Assembly: GCF_026283965.1 (NCBI RefSeq)
Contig: NZ_JAPDPD010000026.1
Location: forward strand, 1-63,365
Source of the DNA: Dyella subtropica
GTDB taxonomy: Bacteria; Pseudomonadota; Gammaproteobacteria; Xanthomonadales; Rhodanobacteraceae
DNA: 63,365 nt
Direction of reading: 5' to 3'
Program-made: the position numbers and the translations under genes
Shown here: positions 26,403 to 34,288 of the stretch, in pieces
How the letters are laid out: each line of letters starts with the position of its first letter
Position numbering within the stretch: position 1 is the stretch's first letter
The notes under the pieces: generated by a model
The model's database searches: none
What the model was told of the DNA's origin: nothing
What the model saw: the letters and a program-made list of their open reading frames with translations, nothing else

Positions 26403-27080
26403 TCAGACCTGCCCCGCCACCACATTCACACTCAACGCAATAATGAACACGTTGAAGAAGAACGCGATCACGCTATGCAATAGCGCCACGCGGCGTAAGT
26501 AGCGACTGGTGATTTGCACATCGGAGACCTGAAAGGTCATGCCGATCACAATGGCGAAGTAAGCGAAATCCCAGTAGTCCGGCTGCGGCGTATCGGGAAA
26601 CTGCAGCCCTTCGTGCTTCTTGCCGAAATCGCCGTAATAACCGTGCGCATAATGCATGGCGAACATGGTGTTCATGAACAGCCATGACAGCACGATGCTC
26701 GCCGCGGCCAGCCCAATAGTCGCCATGCCGCCATTCTTGCCACCGTGCAGTTCGGCGCCTAACGACACCATCACCACGGCGGCCAGCACGATACCGCTCC
26801 ACAGGAAGCCCCAGCGCCCCGCGTCCTGCGCGCGCGCCTGGCAACGCATCAGTTCTGGCGAGGCACGGCCGAACAACACCGCCAGCAAGACCAGATAGAC
26901 GAGCGCCGCGAAGTCGAATCCCAGCAACAGGGCCATGGACGGACGCACGTCCAAGGCCAACAGGCCGGCCACTGCGATGATGAAGACCGCGGCAGAGCCC
27001 ATCAGGCGTGGCCGCGCCCGCAGATGATGAAACCGGCGCCGCGACCTCGCGACGGGTGCACCGTGATCGGCGCTGCTCAT
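26403..27080 (-). CDS. DUF1345 membrane protein
   Basis: 225 residues with about five hydrophobic helices. The segment DYWDFAYFAIVIGMTFQVSD and the LLHSVIAFFFNVFIIALSVN end are typical of DUF1345, an uncharacterised inner-membrane family. ATG 27080 has a good GGGAGG site. It stands alone between repeat copy 1 and the acetyltransferase gene. Function not known. Confidence 0.88.
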   Translation of the reverse strand: MSSADHGAPVARSRRRFHHLRARPRLMGSAAVFIIAVAGLLALDVRPSMALLLGFDFAALVYLVLLAVLFGRASPELMRCQARAQDAGRWGFLWSGIVLAAVVMVSLGAELHGGKNGGMATIGLAAASIVLSWLFMNTMFAMHYAHGYYGDFGKKHEGLQFPDTPQPDYWDFAYFAIVIGMTFQVSDVQITSRYLRRVALLHSVIAFFFNVFIIALSVNVVAGQV

Positions 27081-27185
27081 GTCGGCCTCCCGAATGATGA
27101 GGCACGCATTGAGGTCTTGAACAAGATCGACTCCTGCATCAGCGCATGAATAGTGACGATGATAGCCATCGAAGCCCTAGGGTCC

Positions 27186-27464
27186 CTAACCCACGCGTAG
27201 ATCGTCGTACTCCGGGTGGCGCCGCATCCACGCCTCCGCATAGGAACACGCAGGCACCACTTTCCAATGCTCCGCACGGGCATGGTCGAGCGCGAACTTC
27301 ACCAGGTTCGCCGCGATACCGCGCCCACCGACGACCTCCGGCACGATGGTATGGGTGATCGTCAGGATGCCGTGCAGCAGGGTGTAGTCGAGTACGCAGA
27401 GCACGCCCTCGACGCTGGCCTCGAAACGGTGCGCAACGCTTTCGTGATGAATGTCGATGGACAT
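27186..27464 (-). CDS. Small GNAT-like N-acetyltransferase (COG2388 type)
   Basis: 92 residues, matching the short YjdJ-like acetyltransferases. ITHTIVPEVVGGRGIAANLV has the V/I-P-x-x-x-G-x-G-A acetyl-CoA loop, and PACSYAEAWMRRHPEY follows as in the family. It is shorter than usual GNAT enzymes, but this is normal for the group; substrates are unknown. ATG 27464 has AGGAG upstream. Confidence 0.88.
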   Translation of the reverse strand: MSIDIHHESVAHRFEASVEGVLCVLDYTLLHGILTITHTIVPEVVGGRGIAANLVKFALDHARAEHWKVVPACSYAEAWMRRHPEYDDLRVG

Positions 27465-27609
27465 GACAGCTCCTGGCGGCAATGGGCGGGCCAGCATAGG
27501 CCAAAGCGGGCTGCCTCGGCCGTGAACGCCTTCAGAAATGGCATTCGCGTTCCCTGCATGTTCGCTTTCGCACACTGCGCCTCTTCCGCCGCCACACAGG
27601 ACCGCCGCC

Positions 27610-28035
27610 ATGAAACGCTCCGCCTCTGCCGCCTGGAGCGGCAACCTCAAGGACGGCAAGGGCCACATCTCCACCGAAAGCTTCGTACTGCGCGACGCGC
27701 CTTACGGCTTCCGCGCCCGCTTCGAGAACGGCCCGGGCACCAATCCGGAGGAACTGCTCGGCGCCGCCCATGCCGGTTGCTACACCATGGCACTGGCAGC
27801 CGGCCTGAGCCAGGCGGGCTTCACCGCCAAGCGCATCGATACCCGCGCGGTGGTGAAGCTGGATCAAGATGGCGATGGCTTCGCCATCACAACGGTCGAT
27901 CTCACCTGTCGCGCCAAAGTGCCGAAGATCGATACCGCTGCCTTCGATCAGATCGCCTTGGCCACCAAACTGGGCTGCCCGGTATCGAAGGTACTCAACG
28001 CAAAGATCAGCCTGGACGCGGCGCTGGAAGCCTGA
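27610..28035 (+). CDS. OsmC family peroxide reductase
   Basis: 141 residues. GTNPEELLGAAHAGCYTMAL holds the peroxidatic Cys57 and TKLGCPVSKVL the resolving Cys123, so both thiols for organic hydroperoxide reduction are kept. It is an OsmC-type rather than Ohr-type protein by length and motif. ATG 27610 has AGGA upstream. It ends just before a REP sequence. Confidence 0.93.
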   Translation: MKRSASAAWSGNLKDGKGHISTESFVLRDAPYGFRARFENGPGTNPEELLGAAHAGCYTMALAAGLSQAGFTAKRIDTRAVVKLDQDGDGFAITTVDLTCRAKVPKIDTAAFDQIALATKLGCPVSKVLNAKISLDAALEA

Positions 28036-28036
28036 C

Positions 28037-28078
28037 GGCAGTCCTGCCGGCTTGTCGCGCACAGGGTGCGCTCCTACA
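28037..28078. repeat. Single GTAG-type REP with adjacent palindrome
   Basis: GGCAGTCCTGCC palindrome followed by the inverted REP TCGCGCACAGGGTGCGCTCC-TACA, immediately after the osmC stop. It lies between convergent genes and could help end transcription. Confidence 0.85.
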
Positions 28079-28103
28079 GACATCGGCTGAACGGGTCCAT
28101 TGA

Positions 28104-29198
28104 TTAGCAGCCCGCCGCCTGCAAGCGCACTGCCACACCCGAGCCAGCGCGACGACGGCGTACGGCATCCGCCAAGCGCTCCAGCACCTGCACCGACGTA
28201 TCCCAATCGATGCAACCGTCAGTGATGCTCTGACCGTAGCGCAGTGGCTGACCTGGCACCAATGCCTGGTGTCCGCCGACCAGATGGCTTTCCACCATCA
28301 CGCCCATGATGCGTCGCTCATCGGCCTCGATCTGCTCGGCGATATCGTTGATCACGCGCGGCTGATTCTCCGGCTGCTTGGCGCTGTTGGCGTGGCTGGC
28401 GTCAATCATCAGCCGCGCCGGCAGGCCCGTGCGCGTCACCACCTCGCAAGCGGCATTCACGCTGGCCGCGTTGTAGTTCGGCAGCTTGCCGCCGCGCAAA
28501 ATCACGTGGCAGTCGTCGTTGCCGGTCGTGCTGGCGATAGCCGTCTGGCCGTCCTTGGTCACCGCCATGAAATGATGCGGCTGCGACGCCGCCTGCACCG
28601 CATCCACCGCGATCTTCACATTGCCGTCGGTGCCGTTCTTGAATCCCACCGGGCAGGACAGGCCCGAAGCCAGCTCGCGATGCACCTGGCTTTCCGTAGT
28701 GCGCGCACCGATCGCTCCCCAGGCCACCAGGTCGGCGATGTATTGCGGGGTGATCATGTCGAGAAACTCGCAACCCGCCGGCACGCCCATCGCATTGATG
28801 TCGCGCAACAAGCCACGCGCCAGGCGCAAACCCTTGTCGATCTGGAAGCTGCCATCGAGATCGGGGTCGTTGATCAGCCCCTTCCAGCCCACCGTGGTGC
28901 GCGGCTTCTCGAAGTACACGCGCATCACGATCTCCAGCGTGTCGGCAAAACGCTCGCGCTGCGCGGCCAGAAGGCCAGCGTATTCGAGCGCGGCGGCGGT
29001 GTCGTGAATCGAACACGGCCCGATCACCACTACCAGCCGGTCGTCCTGTCCGGTCAGGATGCAGTGCACGGCATCGCGTGCGCTGGCCACGGTGTTGGCG
29101 GCGGGCTCGCCGATGGCACAGTCGCGCATGACTTGCGCGGGTGTACTGAGGGTGGTGATCGCGCGGATGCGCAGGTCGTCGGTAGTCTGGCGGGTCAC
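28104..29198 (-). CDS. aroG: 3-deoxy-7-phosphoheptulonate synthase, class I
   Basis: 364 residues. VVVIGPCSIHD, MRVYFEKPRTTVGWKG and GTDGNVKIAVDA are the substrate and metal-site blocks of class I DAHP synthases. It catalyses the first step of aromatic amino acid synthesis from phosphoenolpyruvate and erythrose 4-phosphate. Start is GTG 29198 with AGGAG upstream. A leader peptide rich in Tyr, Phe and Trp and a terminator precede it (29235-29370), so expression is probably set by attenuation. Which aromatic acid inhibits the enzyme cannot be told here. Confidence 0.96.
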   Translation of the reverse strand: MTRQTTDDLRIRAITTLSTPAQVMRDCAIGEPAANTVASARDAVHCILTGQDDRLVVVIGPCSIHDTAAALEYAGLLAAQRERFADTLEIVMRVYFEKPRTTVGWKGLINDPDLDGSFQIDKGLRLARGLLRDINAMGVPAGCEFLDMITPQYIADLVAWGAIGARTTESQVHRELASGLSCPVGFKNGTDGNVKIAVDAVQAASQPHHFMAVTKDGQTAIASTTGNDDCHVILRGGKLPNYNAASVNAACEVVTRTGLPARLMIDASHANSAKQPENQPRVINDIAEQIEADERRIMGVMVESHLVGGHQALVPGQPLRYGQSITDGCIDWDTSVQVLERLADAVRRRRAGSGVAVRLQAAGC

Positions 29199-29234
29199 GG
29201 CGTGCTCCTGGTGGGGTTTCCAGCGGCGGCCATG

Positions 29235-29263
29235 AAAAAAGCCGCCAGTGGAGGCTGGCGGCT
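29235..29263 (-). terminator. Attenuator terminator upstream of aroG
   Basis: Perfect 8-bp stem GCCGCCAG/CTGGCGGC (29241-29262) followed leftward by six U, 36 bases before the aroG start and 24 bases after the leader-peptide stop. An upstream stretch on the leader RNA (GCCGTTGGCGG, 29310-29320) can pair with its first arm and would form an antiterminator. Confidence 0.85.
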
Positions 29264-29286
29264 TTAGGGATGCGGTTTGATCTACT

Positions 29287-29370
29287 TTACGACGATCGCG
29301 CCCCTACTTCCGCCAACGGCATCGGATAGCCGTAAAACCAAAAGTAATAGCGGGCGGAGGTGAGGATCAT
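29287..29370 (-). CDS. Leader peptide of aroG
   Basis: A 27-codon frame starting MILTSARYYFWFYGYP and ending in TAA. Residues 8-15 read Tyr-Tyr-Phe-Trp-Phe-Tyr-Gly-Tyr, seven aromatic residues of eight, which is the classic sign of a ribosome-stalling leader. The next gene makes the first aromatic pathway enzyme and a terminator lies between. ATG 29370 has no strong ribosome site. Stalling at scarce charged Tyr, Phe or Trp tRNA should block stem 1:2 (29329-29333 with 29316-29320) and favour the antiterminator. The mechanism is inferred from the arrangement. Confidence 0.85.
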   Translation of the reverse strand: MILTSARYYFWFYGYPMPLAEVGARSS

Positions 29371-29488
29371 GGCGTGCAGTGATAACACACTGCGTCGGCG
29401 ATGCAAACCCCGCAACGGCATTTGGCCTTCCAAATCAGTATCCATTGAAACCACCAGCCGGGACGCCGCACAACGATAGAATCCCGCC

Positions 29489-30412
29489 ATGTCATCTCCT
29501 CTCCATCTGCTGACCCGTCCCGCCCGCGAACCCATCCGCCGCTGGGTGCTGAGTGCCTTCCCCCGCGGCGGCGGCGGAACCATCGACTACGACCACCCGG
29601 TTGGAGACCCCGGGTTGTTCGGGCCGGACAGCGTCACCTGGCGCATCCACGCGGATTTCCCCGGCATGCTGGCCGGCGGCCTGGCCGCGCTGATGCTCCA
29701 GACCCTGCACCCGCTGGCCCTGGCCGGCGTGTGGGACCACTCCAACTTCCGCGAAGACCTGCTCGGCCGGCTGCGCCGCACCACCACCTTCGTCAGCGGC
29801 ACCACCTACGCGCCGCGCGAGCAGGCGTTGCCATTGATCGAGCGAGTGAAGCAGATCCACTCGCAAGTGATCGGCCACGCGGAAGATGGACGTCCATACG
29901 CCGCCGACGATCCGCATCTGTTGACCTGGGTGCATGTCACCGAAGCCCATAGTTTCTTACAGGGCTATCGCCGCTTCAGCCACAACCACCTGCCCACCGG
30001 TGCCGCCGACCGCTATTACGACGAAGTACGCCGCATTGCCGAAGCACTGGGCGCACGTGACGTGCCCGCCTCGGAAGCCGAAGTCAGCGCCTACTTCCGC
30101 CGCATGCACACCGAACTGATCTACAGCGAACGCTCCCGCATCGTGCTCGACGTCCTGTCCCACGTACGCCTGCCCGTACCCGTCGCCGGCCTCTCACGCG
30201 ACGTCTTTCTACTGGCCGGCGCGTCCCTACTACCCGAATGGGCGGAACGCATGCTGCAGCGAACACCCCTGCAACGCGCACAAGCCCGACTCGCAGCCCG
30301 CGCCCTATGGTCGGTATCTCCCATCTTCCGCGCTGCATTGAAAGACGGCATCGCCAGCCGGGCTTGTGCACGCGTGGGTGTCGCTAGTGAGAGTCTGCAG
30401 GGCTGGCAATAG
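29489..30412 (+). CDS. DUF2236/MpaB-type oxygenase
   Basis: 307 residues. The family carries out latex or other oxygenase reactions with a b-type haem in some members (MpaB, LCP relatives). Blocks seen: MLQTLHPLALAGVWDHS and VHVTEAHSFLQGYRRFS with conserved His. No signal peptide is clear. The substrate here is unknown. It is divergent from the aroG leader, so the 118 bases between hold both promoters. Confidence 0.85.
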   Translation: MSSPLHLLTRPAREPIRRWVLSAFPRGGGGTIDYDHPVGDPGLFGPDSVTWRIHADFPGMLAGGLAALMLQTLHPLALAGVWDHSNFREDLLGRLRRTTTFVSGTTYAPREQALPLIERVKQIHSQVIGHAEDGRPYAADDPHLLTWVHVTEAHSFLQGYRRFSHNHLPTGAADRYYDEVRRIAEALGARDVPASEAEVSAYFRRMHTELIYSERSRIVLDVLSHVRLPVPVAGLSRDVFLLAGASLLPEWAERMLQRTPLQRAQARLAARALWSVSPIFRAALKDGIASRACARVGVASESLQGWQ

Positions 30413-30439
30413 AAGCTTGAAAGCCCAGGCCCCGTCTCG

Positions 30440-30842
30440 AACACCCGCCCCTCACCCCAACCCTCTCCCCGAAGGGGAGAGGGAGCAAGAACAAAAGCGA
30501 TGCGTAAGCGAGCCCGACCTTGCTCTTCGGGTCCCCTGTGCAGCGGTGAGGGCTGGACGATGAGGCCCCGAAGGGGGCGCAGGCATGGATGCCTGCGCCT
30601 TTTCGACACGACAGGGACGTCGTGTCGAAAAGCCCGGCCAGCCCTCACGGACTCGCAGGCGAAGCCGGAGAGCGCGAAACCGGGGTGGCCTCTCTTTTGG
30701 TTACTTTTCTCTGGCCAATCAGAGAAAAGTGACTCGGACCGCGGCAGCGGTTCGAAAGCCCGCGGCAGGCGAGCCCGAGCACGCAGTCGCGACAACCGAG
30801 CGATAACGCCACTAGATTCCGGCCTACGCCGGAATGACGAGA
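30440..30842. repeat. Long dispersed repeat, copy 2
   Basis: Carries the same blocks as 25985-26400: CCCTCACCCC..GGGGAGAGGG, GGGCTGGACGATGAGGCCCC, a hairpin with a different stem (GCGCAGGCATGGATGCCTGC), the TTTTCGACACGACAGGGACG palindrome, CTCTTTTGGTTACTTTTCTC and a TTCCGGCCTACGCCGGAA hairpin. The order of the CCCTCACCCC block differs from copy 1. Nothing coding is seen. Confidence 0.85.
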
Positions 30843-31307
30843 TCAACCACCCGCCATCATCTCGTCATACCGCCTCTGCATCTCCTCCGGACTCACCTTC
30901 TCAATGCTGTGCCCAATCAACCACTCATGCCCAAACGGATCCCGCACCGTCCCCCCACGCTCCCCATAAAACGCATCCGCAGCCGGCCGCACCAACGTGC
31001 CCCCAGCCTCCACCGCACGAGCCAACATGCGATCCGCATCGTCCACATGCAGATGGATGGAAACGCTGGTGCCGCCAAGGCTCTGCGGCCCCACGATGCC
31101 GTACTCCGGATACTCGTCCGACACCATGATCACCGTCGGCCCCAACTCAAGTTCCGCATGACCGATACGGCCCGTCCCCGGCTCATTAAGCTGGTAACGC
31201 AGGCGTGCCCCAAAGGCCCGCTGGTAATAATCCAGCGCCGCCGCGGCATCGCGCACACGCAGATAAGGGAAGACCTGGTGAACCACAGGGGTGGCCGTCG
31301 TATCCAT
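30843..31307 (-). CDS. VOC (glyoxalase/bleomycin resistance) family protein
   Basis: 154 residues with a PhnB-like VOC fold: VFPYLRVRDAAAALDYYQRA at the start, DPFGHEWLIGHSIE near the end with the metal or substrate His and Glu. Enzyme activity is unknown. ATG 31307 with GGAG 7 bases upstream was chosen over in-frame ATGs at 31319 and 31349 that lack a site. A single gene next to repeat copy 2. Confidence 0.88.
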   Translation of the reverse strand: MDTTATPVVHQVFPYLRVRDAAAALDYYQRAFGARLRYQLNEPGTGRIGHAELELGPTVIMVSDEYPEYGIVGPQSLGGTSVSIHLHVDDADRMLARAVEAGGTLVRPAADAFYGERGGTVRDPFGHEWLIGHSIEKVSPEEMQRRYDEMMAGG

Positions 31308-31458
31308 GGCTGGCTCCATCAAGAGAGGGACTGCGGTCGATCCTGCCATCCATCATCAAGCGCCGTCTTGTAGAAAATACGAGTGAAAGCCCCGTCGCAC
31401 GCGGATTGACACAGCCCGGCGATCCGCTAACGTCGCCAAATATGTCCGTAGGGGTGCC

Positions 31459-33333
31459 ATGGTGGCGACGCTTATTCCAACCCGAAACAGCTGCCTGTCG
31501 CGGATGACCAGCGGCGAGAAGCGCTTTTCCGAGCGACTGGAACAGAAGCTCGAAGACGATTATCTGCTGTGGTACGACGCGCCCATCGGCCCTAAGCAGC
31601 GCCGGCCGGACTTCATCGTCGTCCATCCCCGCCGCGGCTTGCTGGTGCTGGAGGTGAAGGACTGGAAGCCGGACACGATCCAGCAAGCCGACCCCACCTT
31701 GTTCACCCTGCTCACCGGCCGCAGCAGCGTCAAGGAGCACAACCCGCTGATGCAAGCGCGTGACTGCGCCAGCGAGGTCTACAAGGTCCTGCAGCACGAC
31801 CCAGCCCTGCGCCATCCGCCCGGCCATCACTACGCGGGCAAGCTGCTGATGCCGTGGGGCTACGGTGTGGTGCTGTCCAACATCAGCCGCAAGCATTTTG
31901 TGGCGGGCGGCCTGGACGCCGTGATTCCCTCTCACCTGGTGATCTGCCAGGACGAGATGTACGAGTCGGTCGAGTCCGAGGATTTCCAGGAACGGCTGTG
32001 GGCGATGTACCCGCAGGTGTTCCCGACGGCGCTCACCCTGCCGCAGATCGACCGCGTGCGCTGGCACCTGTTCCCGGAAATTCGCGTCGAACCAGGCTCC
32101 GGCCAGTTCGGCCTGTTCGATCACACCACCAGCGGCGCTGTGAACAAGGTGGAAATCCCGGACCTGATCAAGGTGATGGACGCGCAGCAGGAGCTGCTGG
32201 CACGTTCGCTCGGTGACGAACACCGGATCATCCACGGCGTCGCCGGCTCCGGCAAAACCATGATCCTCGGCTTCCGCGCCATGCAACTGGCGCGCGCGTT
32301 GAACAAGCCGATCCTGATCCTCTGCTACAACAAGACGCTGGCATCGCGACTGGACCAGTTGATGGGTGAACGCGGCCTCAGCGACAAGGTGCAGGTGTAC
32401 AACTTCCACAAGTGGTGCCGCAGCATGCTCACGGCTTACCACGTGCCCTTGCCGCCCGACGGCCAGGGTTTCTTCGACGCGTTGCCGCCGGCCGTGATCG
32501 AAGGCGTGGACAAAGGGCAGATCCCGCGCTTCCAGTACGGCGCCGTGCTGATCGACGAAGGCCACGACTTCGAGCCGGATTGGTACAAGCTGATCGTGCA
32601 GATGATCGATCCCGACACCAACTCGTTGCTGGTGCTGTACGACGACGCGCAGAACATCTACGGCAAAACCAACCGCCGCCAGCTCAGCTGGAAGAGCCTT
32701 GGCGTGCAGGCGCAAGGCCGCACCACCATCCTCAAGCTCAACTACCGCAACACGCTGGAAATCCTCTCCGTCGCCCGCGTCTTCGCCAACGAACTGCTGT
32801 CGGGGCGCGACGACGAAGACGACGGCGTGCCGTTGATCGCGCCCCAAAGCGCCGGCCGCCGCGGCGCCCTGCCCGAATTGATACGCGTCGAGCGCACCGA
32901 AGATCAGCTGCCTGCCATCATCGACCGCCTGCGCGACGAACAAACCCTGGGTCGCCCGCTGTCCGATATGGCGGTGATCTTCCGCAACAAATGGGAAGGC
33001 GAGAAATTGTATGAAGCCTTGCAACGCGCCGGCATCCCCTGCCGTCTTGCCGAGGGCAATGGCAAGACGACGCTGTTCGTCGCCGACGACACGGTCAAGC
33101 TGATCACCATGCATTCCAGCAAGGGCCTGGAGTTTCCAGTGGTGATCATCCCCGGGCTCGGCTCCTTGCCTATGCCCGGCAAGGATGAGGCCGAGGAGGC
33201 ACGTCTGCTCTACGTCGCCATGACGCGTGCGACGGAGCAACTGGTGATGATCCACCACGCCGATTCGGCATTCAGCGCGCGGATCCGCAACTCGATCAAC
33301 GAGGTGCAGGGGCAGTTGGCCGGGCGGGCGTGA
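31459..33333 (+). CDS. NERD domain-containing superfamily 1 helicase
   Basis: 624 residues. Residues about 18-120 are a NERD nuclease-related domain with Asp51, Glu65 and Lys67 in RPDFIVVHPR and LEVKDWK, a likely PD-(D/E)xK site. From about 250 is a UvrD-like helicase: Walker A GVAGSGKT at 260-267, Walker B LIDEGHD, motif V-like MHSSKGLEFPVV and VAMTRA. Such fusions process DNA, probably in repair or defence, but the role of this group is not settled. ATG 31459 follows TAGGGG. No partner gene is next to it. Confidence 0.9.
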   Translation: MVATLIPTRNSCLSRMTSGEKRFSERLEQKLEDDYLLWYDAPIGPKQRRPDFIVVHPRRGLLVLEVKDWKPDTIQQADPTLFTLLTGRSSVKEHNPLMQARDCASEVYKVLQHDPALRHPPGHHYAGKLLMPWGYGVVLSNISRKHFVAGGLDAVIPSHLVICQDEMYESVESEDFQERLWAMYPQVFPTALTLPQIDRVRWHLFPEIRVEPGSGQFGLFDHTTSGAVNKVEIPDLIKVMDAQQELLARSLGDEHRIIHGVAGSGKTMILGFRAMQLARALNKPILILCYNKTLASRLDQLMGERGLSDKVQVYNFHKWCRSMLTAYHVPLPPDGQGFFDALPPAVIEGVDKGQIPRFQYGAVLIDEGHDFEPDWYKLIVQMIDPDTNSLLVLYDDAQNIYGKTNRRQLSWKSLGVQAQGRTTILKLNYRNTLEILSVARVFANELLSGRDDEDDGVPLIAPQSAGRRGALPELIRVERTEDQLPAIIDRLRDEQTLGRPLSDMAVIFRNKWEGEKLYEALQRAGIPCRLAEGNGKTTLFVADDTVKLITMHSSKGLEFPVVIIPGLGSLPMPGKDEAEEARLLYVAMTRATEQLVMIHHADSAFSARIRNSINEVQGQLAGRA

Positions 33334-33371
33334 GCCGGCTCCATGGAACGATGCCTGTCTGATCGCCGCTC

Positions 33372-33728
33372 TCAACGACGGCGGTTCGTTTCCTGCACTG
33401 TTGCTCCGAAACGTTCGCCGTGTGCCTTGCCCCATTGCGCCAGCGCATCGAGCGCCGGCCGCAACGTGCCACCCAGCAGGGTGAGCATGTAACCGGGTGG
33501 CGCATCGCGGACAGCTTCGCTGCGCATCACCATGCCGTCATGTTGCAACTGCACGAGCTGCTGGCTGAGCACCTTGTGCGCAATGCCAGGCAATGCCGAC
33601 TGCAATTCGCTGAAGCGCTTGGCGCCCGAGGCCAGCTCCCACAGGATCGCCGGCTTCCACTTGCCGGCAATCGCCTGCAGCGCCAGTTCGACCGGGCAGA
33701 CATGCTGAGGCTCTTCATCCTGGATCAT
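33372..33728 (-). CDS. HxlR family transcriptional regulator
   Basis: 118 residues, winged helix-turn-helix of the HxlR/MarR-like type: CPVELALQAIAGKWKPAIL is the family start with the typical Cys that in some members senses oxidants or aldehydes. GIAHKVLSQQLVQLQHDGMV is the recognition region. ATG 33728 is preferred to the adjacent GTG 33731 for spacing from AAGGAGG. It is divergent from the monooxygenase gene at 33837 and probably controls it; the 108 bases between are the place for its operator. Confidence 0.93.
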   Translation of the reverse strand: MIQDEEPQHVCPVELALQAIAGKWKPAILWELASGAKRFSELQSALPGIAHKVLSQQLVQLQHDGMVMRSEAVRDAPPGYMLTLLGGTLRPALDALAQWGKAHGERFGATVQETNRRR

Positions 33729-33836
33729 CACGGGCCTCCTTGGAACCTGGTCTCTTGGTTACCGGGCGGTGCGTATCGCGTGGCTGCACTTCTCGCCATC
33801 ATGCCACCCGACCTATTTCACAACCGGAGATGCTGC

Positions 33837-34148
33837 ATGATCGTGGAGTACATCCGTTACAAACTGCCCGCCACTGACGCCCCCGCCTTCGAAAGCGATT
33901 ATGCGCGCGCCGCCACCAGCCTGGCTGCCAGCCCGTTCTGCCAGGACTACGAACTGACCCGCTGCAGCGACGAAGCCGGCGTATACATCCTGCGCATCCG
34001 CTGGACCTCGGCCGAGGACCATATGCAGGGCTTTCGCCGCAGCGAGCACTTTCCGCCCTTCCTCGCCGCCATCCGCCCCTACGTGCCGCAGATCCAGGAA
34101 ATGCGCCATTACGAGCTGACCGAGGTCGTGGGCGGAGCAGCGGGCTGA
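33837..34148 (+). CDS. Antibiotic biosynthesis monooxygenase (ABM) domain protein
   Basis: 103 residues, a dimeric ferredoxin-like ABM fold: VEYIRYKLPATDAPAFESDY and the QDYELTRCSDEAGVYILRIR strands. These small cofactor-free enzymes oxidise quinone-like compounds, or act as haem-binding proteins. ATG 33837 has CGGAG upstream. The gene faces away from an HxlR regulator, an arrangement often used for quinone or aldehyde response, which suggests but does not prove such a role. Confidence 0.88.
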   Translation: MIVEYIRYKLPATDAPAFESDYARAATSLAASPFCQDYELTRCSDEAGVYILRIRWTSAEDHMQGFRRSEHFPPFLAAIRPYVPQIQEMRHYELTEVVGGAAG

Positions 34149-34288
34149 GCAGCAGCCTTCTATGCAGGAAGTCATGGTGGGAAGGCGACAACGGGTCGCT
34201 TAAAGTCGAGCGATTGCAGTCCCGACGTCATCTTCCCACCTCGCCGCCGTGATGGAACGCGCCTGCGGCCCGCCCGCCTGGAGGTTTC

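Noticed and set aside
31186-33435. A 749-codon frame antisense to the NERD-helicase
   Set aside because: Typical shadow of a high-GC gene; no motif, and the sense strand has full helicase motifs.
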